Positions 8,260 to 15,798 of a stretch of 64,000 bases of DNA are shown one piece after another; within the stretch, counting starts at the first letter, position 1, and every line of letters begins with the position of its first letter. The stretch lies in assembly GCA_900541795.1 (NCBI GenBank), contig UQLC01000005.1, forward strand, positions 54,139-118,138. Direction: 5' to 3'. The notes below the pieces were generated by a model that was not told the DNA's origin, ran no database searches, and saw nothing but the letters and a program-made list of their open reading frames with translations. This DNA comes from an uncultured Collinsella sp. (lineage in GTDB: Bacteria; Actinomycetota; Coriobacteriia; Coriobacteriales; Coriobacteriaceae). The position numbers were made by a program, and so were the translations under genes.

Positions 8260-8328
8260 TTGAACCTTCATGGGGTTGCCCCCATACGGACCTGAACCGT
8301 ACGCGTCTGCCAATTCCGCCACGCCCGC
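8242..8328 (-). tRNA. tRNA-Leu(CAG)
   Basis: An 87-nt class II tRNA: acceptor GCGGGCG/CGCCCGC, anticodon arm TACGG-TTCAGGT-CCGTA (anticodon CAG), a variable arm TGGGGGCAACCCCA and T-arm AAGGTTCAAGTCCTT, with CCA encoded. Reads CUG codons. Confidence 0.97.
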
Positions 8329-8339
8329 GTGCAGGAATT

Positions 8340-8368
8340 AGAATAACGGAGCGCCATCGCGAACGCAA
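8340..8368 (-). promoter_or_regulatory. Sigma-70-type promoter of tRNA-Leu
   Basis: On the minus strand TTGCGT and TATTCT are separated by 17 bp, ending 11 nt before the tRNA 5' end. Confidence 0.7.
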
Positions 8369-8371
8369 GAA

Positions 8372-9289
8372 CTATTTTTGAAAAAGTTTGCAGGCATTTT
8401 CCCAAGCTGCTCGCGCGATTGCCTCGGCGTCCTCGCCGGTACGATCGACGCGGTCGTTGACCAGCGCGTTTGCCGTAATGGAAATCATTGCAGGCTCGCA
8501 CTCAAGACCGCGAATGGGCTCCGGCGCCATATACGGGCAATCCGTCTCGAACAAAATTCGATCGAGTGGGGTTGCCGCAAATGCCTCGCGCACGTCGTCG
8601 TTGCGCTTAAAGGTGGCCGCACCACCATAGGCGATATAGCAGCCCAGCTCCACAAAGCGCTCCATCGTGGCGCGGTCCTCGCCAAAACAGTGCAGCACAC
8701 AACCGGCCTGGGGCACGCCCACCTCACGAAGCACGTTGTACGCATCCATATGCGAGGTGCGCTCCCCATCCGAGTCCTCGTGCCGCAGGTGCAACTCCAC
8801 CGGCACATTGCAGCGCACGGCGACTTCGAGCTGACGTGCCATGCAATCAATCTGCACGCCGTGGGGCGCCGGCGCGATATCGTCGTCATAGTCCATGTGG
8901 TAGTCCAGACCGATTTCGCCAATACCGGCGCATAAGGGATCATCAAGCGCGGCAACGACCTGTGCGTGAACGTCGTCGGTATAGTCCGGCGCGCCATACG
9001 GATGCACGCCGGCAAGATACTTGATCTGCGGGATATCCCGTATCGGCAGAATCTCGCGCGTCAGCCAGTCGCTATAGTCCGTCACGCTGCGCTTGTCGGC
9101 AATGGGATCGAAGACCGTCACCAACAGGTCGATGCCTGCCGCCTTGGCACGCACGAGTGTCTCGGGCACATCCTTGCCCCAGAACGAAAGCAGATGCGCA
9201 TGTGTGTCGGCAAGCGGTGCCAAGGGCACGGGACAAGCAACCGTCTTCTTTTTCTTGGTAAACGTCACGCGTTCGGCATTAAGCGTCAT
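8372..9289 (-). CDS. TatD-family metal-dependent hydrolase
   Basis: A 305-residue TIM-barrel amidohydrolase related to TatD DNases. Metal ligands are seen as DTHAHL near the N-terminus, EIGEIGLDYH, the LHLRHED histidine and the C-terminal FETDCPY motif. Family members are 3'-5' DNases/RNases or deacylases; the exact substrate here is unknown. ATG 9289 overlaps the end of rsmA by 11 bp and follows GGAGC, so translation is probably coupled to rsmA. The frame is open further upstream within rsmA but without a ribosome site. Last gene of the metG-rsmA-tatD run. Confidence 0.92.
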   Translation of the reverse strand: MTLNAERVTFTKKKKTVACPVPLAPLADTHAHLLSFWGKDVPETLVRAKAAGIDLLVTVFDPIADKRSVTDYSDWLTREILPIRDIPQIKYLAGVHPYGAPDYTDDVHAQVVAALDDPLCAGIGEIGLDYHMDYDDDIAPAPHGVQIDCMARQLEVAVRCNVPVELHLRHEDSDGERTSHMDAYNVLREVGVPQAGCVLHCFGEDRATMERFVELGCYIAYGGAATFKRNDDVREAFAATPLDRILFETDCPYMAPEPIRGLECEPAMISITANALVNDRVDRTGEDAEAIARAAWENACKLFQK

Positions 9290-10139
9290 GGGAAAGCTCC
9301 CGAGCCAGGCACACAAAGTCGGCGACGCCGAGCGTCTCGGCGCGCGTGGTGGGTGCGATACCGCAAGCCTCAAAGGCGGCATCGAGCACGTCCTTGGCAA
9401 AGCCGTTGGCGCTCATGGAATTGCGGATGGTCTTGCGACGCTGAGCAAATGCAGCGTCAATCACACGGGCCACAAATTCGCGATCGAGTCCTTCGGGCAC
9501 CACACCGTCAACACGGTCGATACGCACGACGGCCGAGTCCACGTGTGGCGCCGGCATAAAGCAACGCGGCGGCACCTCAAAGCGACCCGTCACCTGCGCA
9601 TACAGGCCAAGCTTTGCCGTATAGCCGCCATAGGTCTTGTTGCCCGGCACTGCGGCAATGCGATCGGCAACCTCCTTTTGCACCATGACGACGGCGCGCT
9701 TGAGCGCCGGCATTGTCTGGAAAAATTGCAAAATGATCGTCGCCGCCACGTTATAGGGCAAGTTCGCGACAAATACCGTCGGCTCACCGCCCGCAGCCTG
9801 CTCAATCTGCTCCGGCGTCACCTTGAGCGCATCGCCCATGATAAAGCGGAAGTTAGCATAGTCGGCGGCGTGGGCATCGAGCACCGGCTCAAGCTCGGGA
9901 TCGGCCTCAATGGACGTAACGCACGCCGCTTCCTGCAGCAACGCAAGTGTCAAAGTACCGCAACCCGGACCCACCTCGAGTACGCGCTCGTCACCTGCAA
10001 GCTCGGCAAGCTCGCAGATACGCTCGATCACATGATTGTCGATTAGAAAGTTCTGGCCCAGGCGATGCTTGGTCGCAAGGCCAAACTCCTCCAGCAGCTC
10101 CCTGGTGGCCGTGGGGTTTGCCAAAGGCGAAGTTGTCAT
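9279..10139 (-). CDS. rsmA: 16S rRNA dimethyladenosine transferase
   Basis: RsmA/KsgA dimethylates A1518 and A1519 in the 3' terminal helix of 16S rRNA, a late step and quality check in 30S assembly. Visible motifs: HRLGQNFLIDNHVIERI at residues 25-41, the SAM site VLEVGPGCGTLTLALL, and the target-base loop NLPYNVA (motif IV, NLPY). Length 286 is normal. It follows metG by about 107 bp and overlaps tatD, a frequent neighbourhood in Gram-positive bacteria (metG-tatD-rsmA). Confidence 0.97.
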   Translation of the reverse strand: MTTSPLANPTATRELLEEFGLATKHRLGQNFLIDNHVIERICELAELAGDERVLEVGPGCGTLTLALLQEAACVTSIEADPELEPVLDAHAADYANFRFIMGDALKVTPEQIEQAAGGEPTVFVANLPYNVAATIILQFFQTMPALKRAVVMVQKEVADRIAAVPGNKTYGGYTAKLGLYAQVTGRFEVPPRCFMPAPHVDSAVVRIDRVDGVVPEGLDREFVARVIDAAFAQRRKTIRNSMSANGFAKDVLDAAFEACGIAPTTRAETLGVADFVCLARELSHDA

Positions 10140-10178
10140 GGTTGCCTCCTTAGCATGATGGCGGCGTCTTGAAACGAA

Positions 10179-10206
10179 AGGGCATGGACCGTTGCGGCCA
10201 TGCCCT
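10179..10206 (-). terminator. metG terminator hairpin
   Basis: Stem AGGGCATGG with CCATGCCCT (10179-10187 with 10198-10206), lying between metG and rsmA; a short T-run follows on the minus strand. May be only partly efficient. Confidence 0.6.
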
Positions 10207-10246
10207 TACATCTAAACAGTAAATTGCCGATATGGCGCGCGGCGTC

Positions 10247-11848
10247 TTAGCCCAGACGCGGGAACAGCGGCTCGCCCTTCTCGACGGGCTGACCACCAGC
10301 AAGCAGGCCCCAAGCGCAAATGCCCTTGAGGTCGTCGCTCGCGGCCTCGTCTTCGCAGGACAGGCGGCGCAGAGCCTCGGCAGAAGTCTGGGGCATGAGC
10401 GGCATCAGCAGGTGAGCGGCAATGCGGATGGCCTCGAGCAGGTTGTAGATCACAAACGCCAGCTCGTCAGCCTTGGCCTCGTCCTTGGCAAGTGCCCAAG
10501 GCTCGGAGTCCTCGATGTAGTGGTTGGCAGCGTGGATGAGCTCCATGACCTCGTCCTTGGCTCCACCGTAATCGAGCACGTCCATCTTGGCCATGTAGCG
10601 CTCGACCAGACCATCGGCGATCTTTGCCAGCGGGTTGTCGAACGCATCGAACGATGCGGGCTTGGCGGGCGCGCAACCGTCAAAATACTTGCCGCTCATG
10701 TTGAGCGAACGCGAGATGAGGTTGCCCCAGCTGTTGGCCAGGTCGGCGTTGTAGACCTGCTCCATGCGGTCGAAGCTGATGGCACCGTCGGTGCCGGGGA
10801 CGACGTCGGTCATAAAGTAGTAGCGATAGCCCTCGACGCCCAGCATGTCGATAACGTCCTGCGGAGCGATGGCGTTGCCGCGGCTCTTGGACATCTTCTC
10901 GGCCTTGCCGGTCTCGGCATTGCGCACGGTCAGGAAGCCGTGGGCAAAGACGTGCTCGGGCAGGGCCTCGCCGATGGCCATGAGCATGGCGGGCCAAATG
11001 ACGCAGTGGAAGCGGATGATGTCCTTACCCACGATGTGGAACTGCGCGGGCCAGCGATAGGCCAGCTCGGCACGCGCCTCGTCGGTGTCGACACCGTAGC
11101 CGACGGCCGTCATATAGTTGAGCAGCGCATCGAACCACACGTAGGTCACGTGACCCTCGTCAAACGGGACCTGAATGCCCCAGTCAAAGCTCGTACGGCT
11201 CACGGAAAGGTCGTTAAGGCCGCCCTCGACAAAGCTGCGAACCTCGTTCATGCGGAACGCAGGCTCGACAAAGTCGGGATGCTCGTCATAGAGCTTAAGC
11301 AGCTTGTCCTGGAAGGCGGAAAGCTTAAAGAAGTAGGACTCCTCCTGCACGCGCTCAAGCGGACGGTGGCAGTCGGGGCACAGGTGCTGGCCGACGCTGC
11401 CGTACTCCTCGTCGCCCTTCTGGACCTGCGTATCGGTGAAGTAGGTCTCGTCAGGCACGCAATACCAGCCGTCGTAGCTACCCTTATACAGGTAGCCGGA
11501 CTCCTTCATGCGCTCCCACAGGTACTGCACGGCATGATGCTGGCGCGGCTCGGTGGTGCGAATGAAATCATCATTGGAAATCTCGAGCTTGCTCCAAAGC
11601 TCCTTGAAGTGCGGAGCCTGGCTATCGGTCCACTCCTGCGGCGTCATGTTGTGCTTGGCTGCGGCCTCGGCGACCTTCTCGCCGTGCTCGTCCATGCCGG
11701 TCAGGAATTTGACGTTATAGCCGGCGGAACGGCGATAGCGAGCCTGAACGTCGGCGATGATGGTGGAATAAGCCGTGCCCAGGTGCGGATCGGCGTTGAC
11801 GTAGTAGATGGGCGTCGTGATAAAGAACGAAGGCTTGCTTTGATCCAT
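10247..11848 (-). CDS. metG: Methionine--tRNA ligase
   Basis: Class I synthetase charging initiator and elongator tRNA-Met. The HIGH motif appears as HLGT (residues 21-24, within ADPHLGTAYSTI) and KMSKS as AEKMSKSRGN at about residues 333-342. One zinc knuckle pair CPDC is present in the connective peptide. At 533 residues it ends after the anticodon-binding helices, so it lacks the C-terminal dimerisation/tRNA-binding domain of longer MetG. ATG 11848 follows GGAGGACAAACCCC. Downstream of rsmI, upstream of rsmA. Confidence 0.97.
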   Translation of the reverse strand: MDQSKPSFFITTPIYYVNADPHLGTAYSTIIADVQARYRRSAGYNVKFLTGMDEHGEKVAEAAAKHNMTPQEWTDSQAPHFKELWSKLEISNDDFIRTTEPRQHHAVQYLWERMKESGYLYKGSYDGWYCVPDETYFTDTQVQKGDEEYGSVGQHLCPDCHRPLERVQEESYFFKLSAFQDKLLKLYDEHPDFVEPAFRMNEVRSFVEGGLNDLSVSRTSFDWGIQVPFDEGHVTYVWFDALLNYMTAVGYGVDTDEARAELAYRWPAQFHIVGKDIIRFHCVIWPAMLMAIGEALPEHVFAHGFLTVRNAETGKAEKMSKSRGNAIAPQDVIDMLGVEGYRYYFMTDVVPGTDGAISFDRMEQVYNADLANSWGNLISRSLNMSGKYFDGCAPAKPASFDAFDNPLAKIADGLVERYMAKMDVLDYGGAKDEVMELIHAANHYIEDSEPWALAKDEAKADELAFVIYNLLEAIRIAAHLLMPLMPQTSAEALRRLSCEDEAASDDLKGICAWGLLAGGQPVEKGEPLFPRLG

Positions 11849-11917
11849 GGGGTTTGTCCTCCAGAAAAACGTTGCATACAGAGGATAATTCTAGCGCAAG
11901 GGCTGGATATCCTCCAT

Positions 11918-12796
11918 CTATTGCATATCGAGCACCATGGCATAGACATCGCGCTTGCGGCGCGAATACTTCTGAGACAGGCGCTTGGCCACCGCAGAGG
12001 CGGGCTCCCCCTCCTCGAGCGCGGCGCGGATATCCGCGCGCAGGGCCTCATCGGGATCCGCTGCCGCGGCGCCAACCGGCACGATACCGGCCTCCTCATC
12101 CTCGCTCGGCGGCGCGATGACCAGCGCAATCTCGCCCTTTACCTCGCCGCGAGCACGCAGCTCCTCGGCAAGCTGGGCAGCGGGCCCGCGCAAGACCTCC
12201 TCGTGCAGCTTGGTGAGTTCGCGGCAGACGGCAACCTCACGCTGGGGAAAGACCTCCGCCACGGCCTCGAGCGTCGCCACGATGCGATGTGGAGACTCGT
12301 AGAAGATGAGTGCGCCGGGCACCACGGCAAGGCGCTGCAAACGGCGCACACGGTCGCCGTGCTTTCGGCCCAAAAAGCCCTCGAAGAAAAAATGCTCGCA
12401 GGGAATGCCGGACGAAACGAGTGCCGTGACGCAAGCGGAGGGCCCGGGAATAACTTCGACGGGCACATCGGCCTCACGCGCCGCCTCGACCAGCGCCTGG
12501 CCGGGATCGGACACGCTCGGCATGCCGGCATCCGAGGCAAAGGCGAGGGTCTCCCCCGCCAGCAGACGGTCGACCAGGCCGGCGGCGCGGCTGGCGATCA
12601 CATTCTCGTCGCAACGGACAAGTGGCTTGGAAATGCCCAGGTGCATCAGCAGCTTTGACGTCACACGCGTGTCTTCGCAGCAGATGGCATCGACGGCGGC
12701 AAACGCCTCGCCAACGCGCGGGGACAGGTCGCCCAGGTTGCCGATGGGCGTGCCGACCACATAGAGTTTGCCCGCATGGGCACTGTTCTGCGTCAT
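11918..12796 (-). CDS. rsmI: 16S rRNA (cytidine-1402-2'-O)-methyltransferase RsmI
   Basis: A SAM-dependent tetrapyrrole-methylase-fold enzyme that modifies C1402 in the decoding centre. Signature stretches are LYVVGTPIGNLGDLSPR at the N-terminus, ICCEDTRVTSKLL, FASDAGMPSVSDPG, EVIPGPSACVTALVSSG and FYESPHRI. The 292-residue length is typical, with an Ala/Glu-rich C-terminal extension. It starts 6 bp after the GH5-like gene stop and precedes metG, so these are probably one operon. Confidence 0.97.
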   Translation of the reverse strand: MTQNSAHAGKLYVVGTPIGNLGDLSPRVGEAFAAVDAICCEDTRVTSKLLMHLGISKPLVRCDENVIASRAAGLVDRLLAGETLAFASDAGMPSVSDPGQALVEAAREADVPVEVIPGPSACVTALVSSGIPCEHFFFEGFLGRKHGDRVRRLQRLAVVPGALIFYESPHRIVATLEAVAEVFPQREVAVCRELTKLHEEVLRGPAAQLAEELRARGEVKGEIALVIAPPSEDEEAGIVPVGAAAADPDEALRADIRAALEEGEPASAVAKRLSQKYSRRKRDVYAMVLDMQ

Positions 12797-12802
12797 ATCA
12801 AC

Positions 12803-13864
12803 CTATTCAATCATGCCGCGCTCGAGCGTACCGAGCGCCGCGCGGGCATCCCATGCTGCGATGCGCTTCTCGGTCTTCCACGTTTGGAAAAACCAACCGG
12901 CAGCCGGCGCAAACGATGCCAGCTGGTTGGCGATAAACACGCGCTCGTAGGCATTACGGCCCTCAGGCGTAACCGACGAGTTGGCAAAAATCGCTGCGCC
13001 CGACCATTCGCCCACCAGCACGGGGAACCCTGTCGAAATCGCTTCTTTAAGCTCGCGCTTGTTACGCGAAATCGCCGTCGTCAGCCCGCGGGGGCTCGTG
13101 ATGTCGAGCGCATACTCGTCGCGGTAATGGTACAGGTGAAGGTCCATGTAGACGTTCTTGTACTTGGCGCCGCGCATAAAATGCTTCCACTCGCTGGGAT
13201 GCCCCGACGACGAGAAGACGACGATTTTATCCTCGGGCATATACGAACGGACGAGCTCGTAGGCATCGCGATAGAAATTGCGCAGGTAGTGAGCAGGAAT
13301 GCCATCCGTCATGGTGAAGAGGCTCTTGCGAACGCTCATCTGCGGCGTGTCCAGCAGCTCAATGCCCAGCAGGCTCTCGGCCTCGCCATAGCGATCGGCC
13401 AAGCGCTCGAGCACGTCGAGTGCGACATGACGGCCGTTGGTGGACGAATGCCACTCGGCGACAGCCTCCGGCGTGGTGGGTGAATCGTTGGAATCGCCCT
13501 GGCCACCGGGCACAGTTGCCAGATCGAGCAGCACGCGGATGTCGTACTTGGCAGCCCACTCAATCGCGCGGTCGATGTAATCGACAACCGATATGTAGGA
13601 GGCATCGGACTCCTGTGAGCCAAAGGCATACCAGGGCACCGGCAGACGCACGGCATTGAGACCGATCTGCGCCATGCGGCGAAAATCGTCCTCGCTCACA
13701 AACGTCTCGTAATGGCGGCGCATGCGCTCGTTATAGGCGGCGGTACCCATGGCCTCCTGTAGCTCGGCCGCGTTGGATGCACCGGTCGCCGCGTACAGCG
13801 ACGGGGTCACCCAAGGCTCGGGAATAAACCAGCCAGAGAGATTAACGCCGAGTATCCTCTCCAT
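12803..13864 (-). CDS. Glycoside hydrolase family 5-like protein lacking the acid/base residue
   Basis: 353 residues from ATG 13864 (GGGGGCAGTG before it), with no signal peptide. The N-terminus ILGVNLSGWFIPEPWVTPSLY strongly recalls GH5 exo-beta-1,3-glucanases (family members read GVNLGGWLVLEPW). The nucleophile region is kept (VLVGEWSGA, E286), as is LHLYHY. However, the position of the conserved ELLNEP acid/base glutamate reads ELLDTP (residues 169-174), and the usual DLHGAPG histidine is replaced (DLATVPG). So it is either inactive, a binding protein, or an enzyme with unusual chemistry. Cytoplasmic; adjacent to rsmI with 6 bp spacing. Confidence 0.8.
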   Translation of the reverse strand: MERILGVNLSGWFIPEPWVTPSLYAATGASNAAELQEAMGTAAYNERMRRHYETFVSEDDFRRMAQIGLNAVRLPVPWYAFGSQESDASYISVVDYIDRAIEWAAKYDIRVLLDLATVPGGQGDSNDSPTTPEAVAEWHSSTNGRHVALDVLERLADRYGEAESLLGIELLDTPQMSVRKSLFTMTDGIPAHYLRNFYRDAYELVRSYMPEDKIVVFSSSGHPSEWKHFMRGAKYKNVYMDLHLYHYRDEYALDITSPRGLTTAISRNKRELKEAISTGFPVLVGEWSGAAIFANSSVTPEGRNAYERVFIANQLASFAPAAGWFFQTWKTEKRIAAWDARAALGTLERGMIE

Positions 13865-14126
13865 CACTGCCCCCTTCGGATCATGCAGGTCGAAACCGCA
13901 TCGTATTGCATAGGATAAGTATCGTTTTGAGTATACCCGCGTGTGCGGACAGGCGACCGAACGGTCTGTAAAGTGACGCGAAAGTGGGAGGAATGTCTGG
14001 GGCGGGCGGACTCGGAATGGTGCGACGAGGTGTGTACGCGCGCCGGAGGCAGGCACCGGAAAGCGCGTCCCGTTCTATCGCTCAATAATGGGGCGCATTT
14101 TCCGCAGAACCCTACATAAAAGAAAA

Positions 14127-14146
14127 GGACCCCTTTGCAGAGGTCC
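14127..14146 (-). terminator. Intrinsic terminator of tRNA-Phe
   Basis: GGACCTCT / AGGGGTCC stem with a short GCAA-like loop, followed on the minus strand by TTTTCTTTT. Confidence 0.8.
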
Positions 14147-14160
14147 TAGTCAATTCAAGG

Positions 14161-14233
<73 letters not shown>

Positions 14234-14265
14234 ATTTGAGGTGTGCCTTGTTTCAAGGCTTGATT

Positions 14266-14293
14266 AGTATAACCAAGGACGCGTTCCGGTCAA
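14266..14293 (-). promoter_or_regulatory. Sigma-70-type promoter of tRNA-Phe
   Basis: On the minus strand TTGACC and TATACT are separated by 16 bp, about 30 nt before the tRNA 5' end. Confidence 0.75.
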
Positions 14294-14356
14294 CCGAGAA
14301 TTTCAAAAAAGTTTTTGAGCACAGCCTCGGTTCTTTAAATCGGCACGTCAGAGGCA

Positions 14357-14644
14357 TCAGCCGGCAGCAAGAAGTTTTTCGCTCAGAGCCGCACGGGCAA
14401 ACTCACTTGGCGTCATCCCCTCGGCAGCCGCCCGTCGACGAATGGCCTCCTTCATTCCCAGAGGAATCTTGACCGACAGCGTTGCCGTCCCCTCACCTGA
14501 GAGTGGGGGCCGTCCATGCACGATCCCACCAACGGTGTGTTCGCCATCCGGAAACTCTCCGCGCTCGTACGACTCGCACCACGCGTCAATCATTTCATCC
14601 GTTACAACCTGACCATTAGCGGCCGTATACGTCTTGCCCATCAT
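14357..14644 (-). CDS. Ribbon-helix-helix (CopG/BrnA-like) antitoxin
   Basis: A 95-residue protein starting MMGKTYTAANGQVVTDEMID. Its C-terminal third, TLSVKIPLGMKEAIRRRAAA and EGMTPSEFARAALSEKL, is a ribbon-helix-helix DNA-binding fold; the N-terminal part probably wraps the toxin. It starts within the stop codon of the upstream toxin reading frame (ATGATG at 14639-14644), the coupled order toxin then antitoxin seen in BrnT-BrnA pairs. Antitoxins of this kind usually repress their own operon. The gene is intact although the toxin is not. Confidence 0.75.
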   Translation of the reverse strand: MMGKTYTAANGQVVTDEMIDAWCESYERGEFPDGEHTVGGIVHGRPPLSGEGTATLSVKIPLGMKEAIRRRAAAEGMTPSEFARAALSEKLLAAG

Positions 14645-14911
14645 CGACCCCTTTGCCGAGCCCGTTCAATCTCCTGCCAAAATTTCTTCTGGACTGGAGA
14701 CAAGGCATGAATGATAAGCCACCCACGGACAAGCTCGACCGCGACAAGCTCCACGCTTCGTCCGTCTGGGAGCCATCCAATCGCAAGCCATCTCGGCGGC
14801 TCGTCCTTCGACTCGCGACGAATGCACTCAGTAACCGCAAGCCAAGCGCTAAGCACCTGCTTTTCCGTCAGGTGCTTTTTAGCGTTGGGATGGATCTCAA
14901 CATCCGTGCAT
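14641..14911 (-). pseudogene. BrnT-like toxin with an N-terminal frameshift
   Basis: From 14902 down to the stop at 14641 the frame reads DVEIHPNAKKHLTEKQVLSAW, then PPRWLAIGWLPDGRSVELVAVE and GWLIIHALSPVQKKFW, the layout of small BrnT-like toxins (VIHA(L/M) motif included). The only good start, ATG at 14911 (preceded by GGAGGAG), is in a different frame: ATGCACGGATGT leads to a stop. Removing one G at 14904-14905 would join MH to DVEIHPNA. Translation could restart at a GTG at 14856, giving a truncated form. A sequencing error cannot be excluded. Confidence 0.6.
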
Positions 14912-14965
14912 CTTCTCCTCCATCTTACCCAATTTCGTATGACGAAAGTCCGCTATCGCTAATTC

Positions 14966-15325
14966 TTAAGCCGGCACGCGTTGGAGAGCAGGGGTCGAAA
15001 CAATGATTGAAGGGCGCTCTAGTGCGGCCCAGGCGCCGGGGCAGGAGCACATACGCCAGGGACGTACGTTTTCGTAGCGCGCGAGGATATTGCCGTCGCG
15101 ATCGATGAAGGCGATGTCGATGGGATAGGCCATAAAACACGTATGGACCGAAGAGCAGCGTGGAAATGCCATGACGAGCGGCAGACCGTTGGCGGCAACC
15201 GGGCACCGTCCCAGCATGCCGCGCAGGCGCACGGCAAACGACTCCGCCACCGCAAACTCGGCCGGCGTCCAGCCCAGCCTATTGAGTGCCCGCGCGTAGG
15301 CGATGTAGGACGAGACCGCGGTCAC
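14966..15325 (-). CDS. DUF192 family protein
   Basis: About 119 residues from GTG 15325, which overlaps the stop of the preceding TadE-like gene (GTCATGTGACC). The core RLRGMLGRCPVAANGLPLVM, CSSVHTCFMAYPIDIAFIDR, DGNILARYENVRPWRMCSCPG matches the DUF192 pattern (G-hT-Fh-hPID-F-D-G-V). In many actinobacteria a DUF192 gene closes the Tad operon. Biochemical role unknown; an envelope or pilus-assembly link is inferred only from position. Confidence 0.8.
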   Translation of the reverse strand: MTAVSSYIAYARALNRLGWTPAEFAVAESFAVRLRGMLGRCPVAANGLPLVMAFPRCSSVHTCFMAYPIDIAFIDRDGNILARYENVRPWRMCSCPGAWAALERPSIIVSTPALQRVPA

Positions 15326-15798
15326 ATGACCACCCCCGGACGCCATGGATCGACCGTCACCGCGCGCTCGTGTGACAACTTTGCCGGTGCCCCCAGCGAA
15401 ACGCCGGCGATGCTGAGCGAGCTCGGCCACGGCTCATAGCGCATGGTGCAGGTGTAGGTCCTAAACGTGCCGGAAAGCGAAAGCAAACCGCCATCCGATG
15501 TCGTCGCACCCTGTTCGCTCGAGACCTCGATCAGCAAGTCATAGCCTTCCATGGCATGTTGGATCTGAGCCTGAACGGTCGCGGAAGCATCGATGGAGCT
15601 GCCATCGCCCTCCCCGCTCGGCGCCACGGCATGTGCTAGCACGATATCGGGCACCACGCGATCGAAGCGTGCGACCGCACCGGCAAAGACCATGACGTTG
15701 TACACGATAAGCGCCAGAACCAGCAGGACGGGCGTGACCACGGCCATCTCGACCGTCGCCTGGGCGCGCTCCTCGCAAAGGCGCGTGCGGATGCCCAT
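15322..15798 (-). CDS. TadE-like pseudopilin
   Basis: 158 residues starting MGIRTRLCEERAQATVEMAV. The N-terminus carries the class III prepilin-type signature, charged residues then E-x-A-Q-A-T-V-E followed by a 20-residue hydrophobic helix (VTPVLLVLALIVYNVMVFAG), which also acts as the assembly helix. The mature part is a soluble beta-rich domain. ATG 15798 overlaps the stop of the TadG-like gene (TAATG), so expression is coupled. Minor pseudopilins of this type prime or modulate Flp pilus assembly. Confidence 0.8.
   Translation of the reverse strand: MGIRTRLCEERAQATVEMAVVTPVLLVLALIVYNVMVFAGAVARFDRVVPDIVLAHAVAPSGEGDGSSIDASATVQAQIQHAMEGYDLLIEVSSEQGATTSDGGLLSLSGTFRTYTCTMRYEPWPSSLSIAGVSLGAPAKLSHERAVTVDPWRPGVVM

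Noticed and set aside
10232..12658. An 808-residue open frame on the plus strand spanning metG and rsmI
   Set aside because: It crosses two well-supported genes and their boundary on the other strand, with no motif or ribosome site.
14851..14882. Terminator-like hairpin AAGCACCTG...CAGGTGCTTTTT on the plus strand
   Set aside because: It lies inside the toxin coding region and there is no plus-strand gene upstream to terminate; probably a by-product of the KHLTEKQVL codons.
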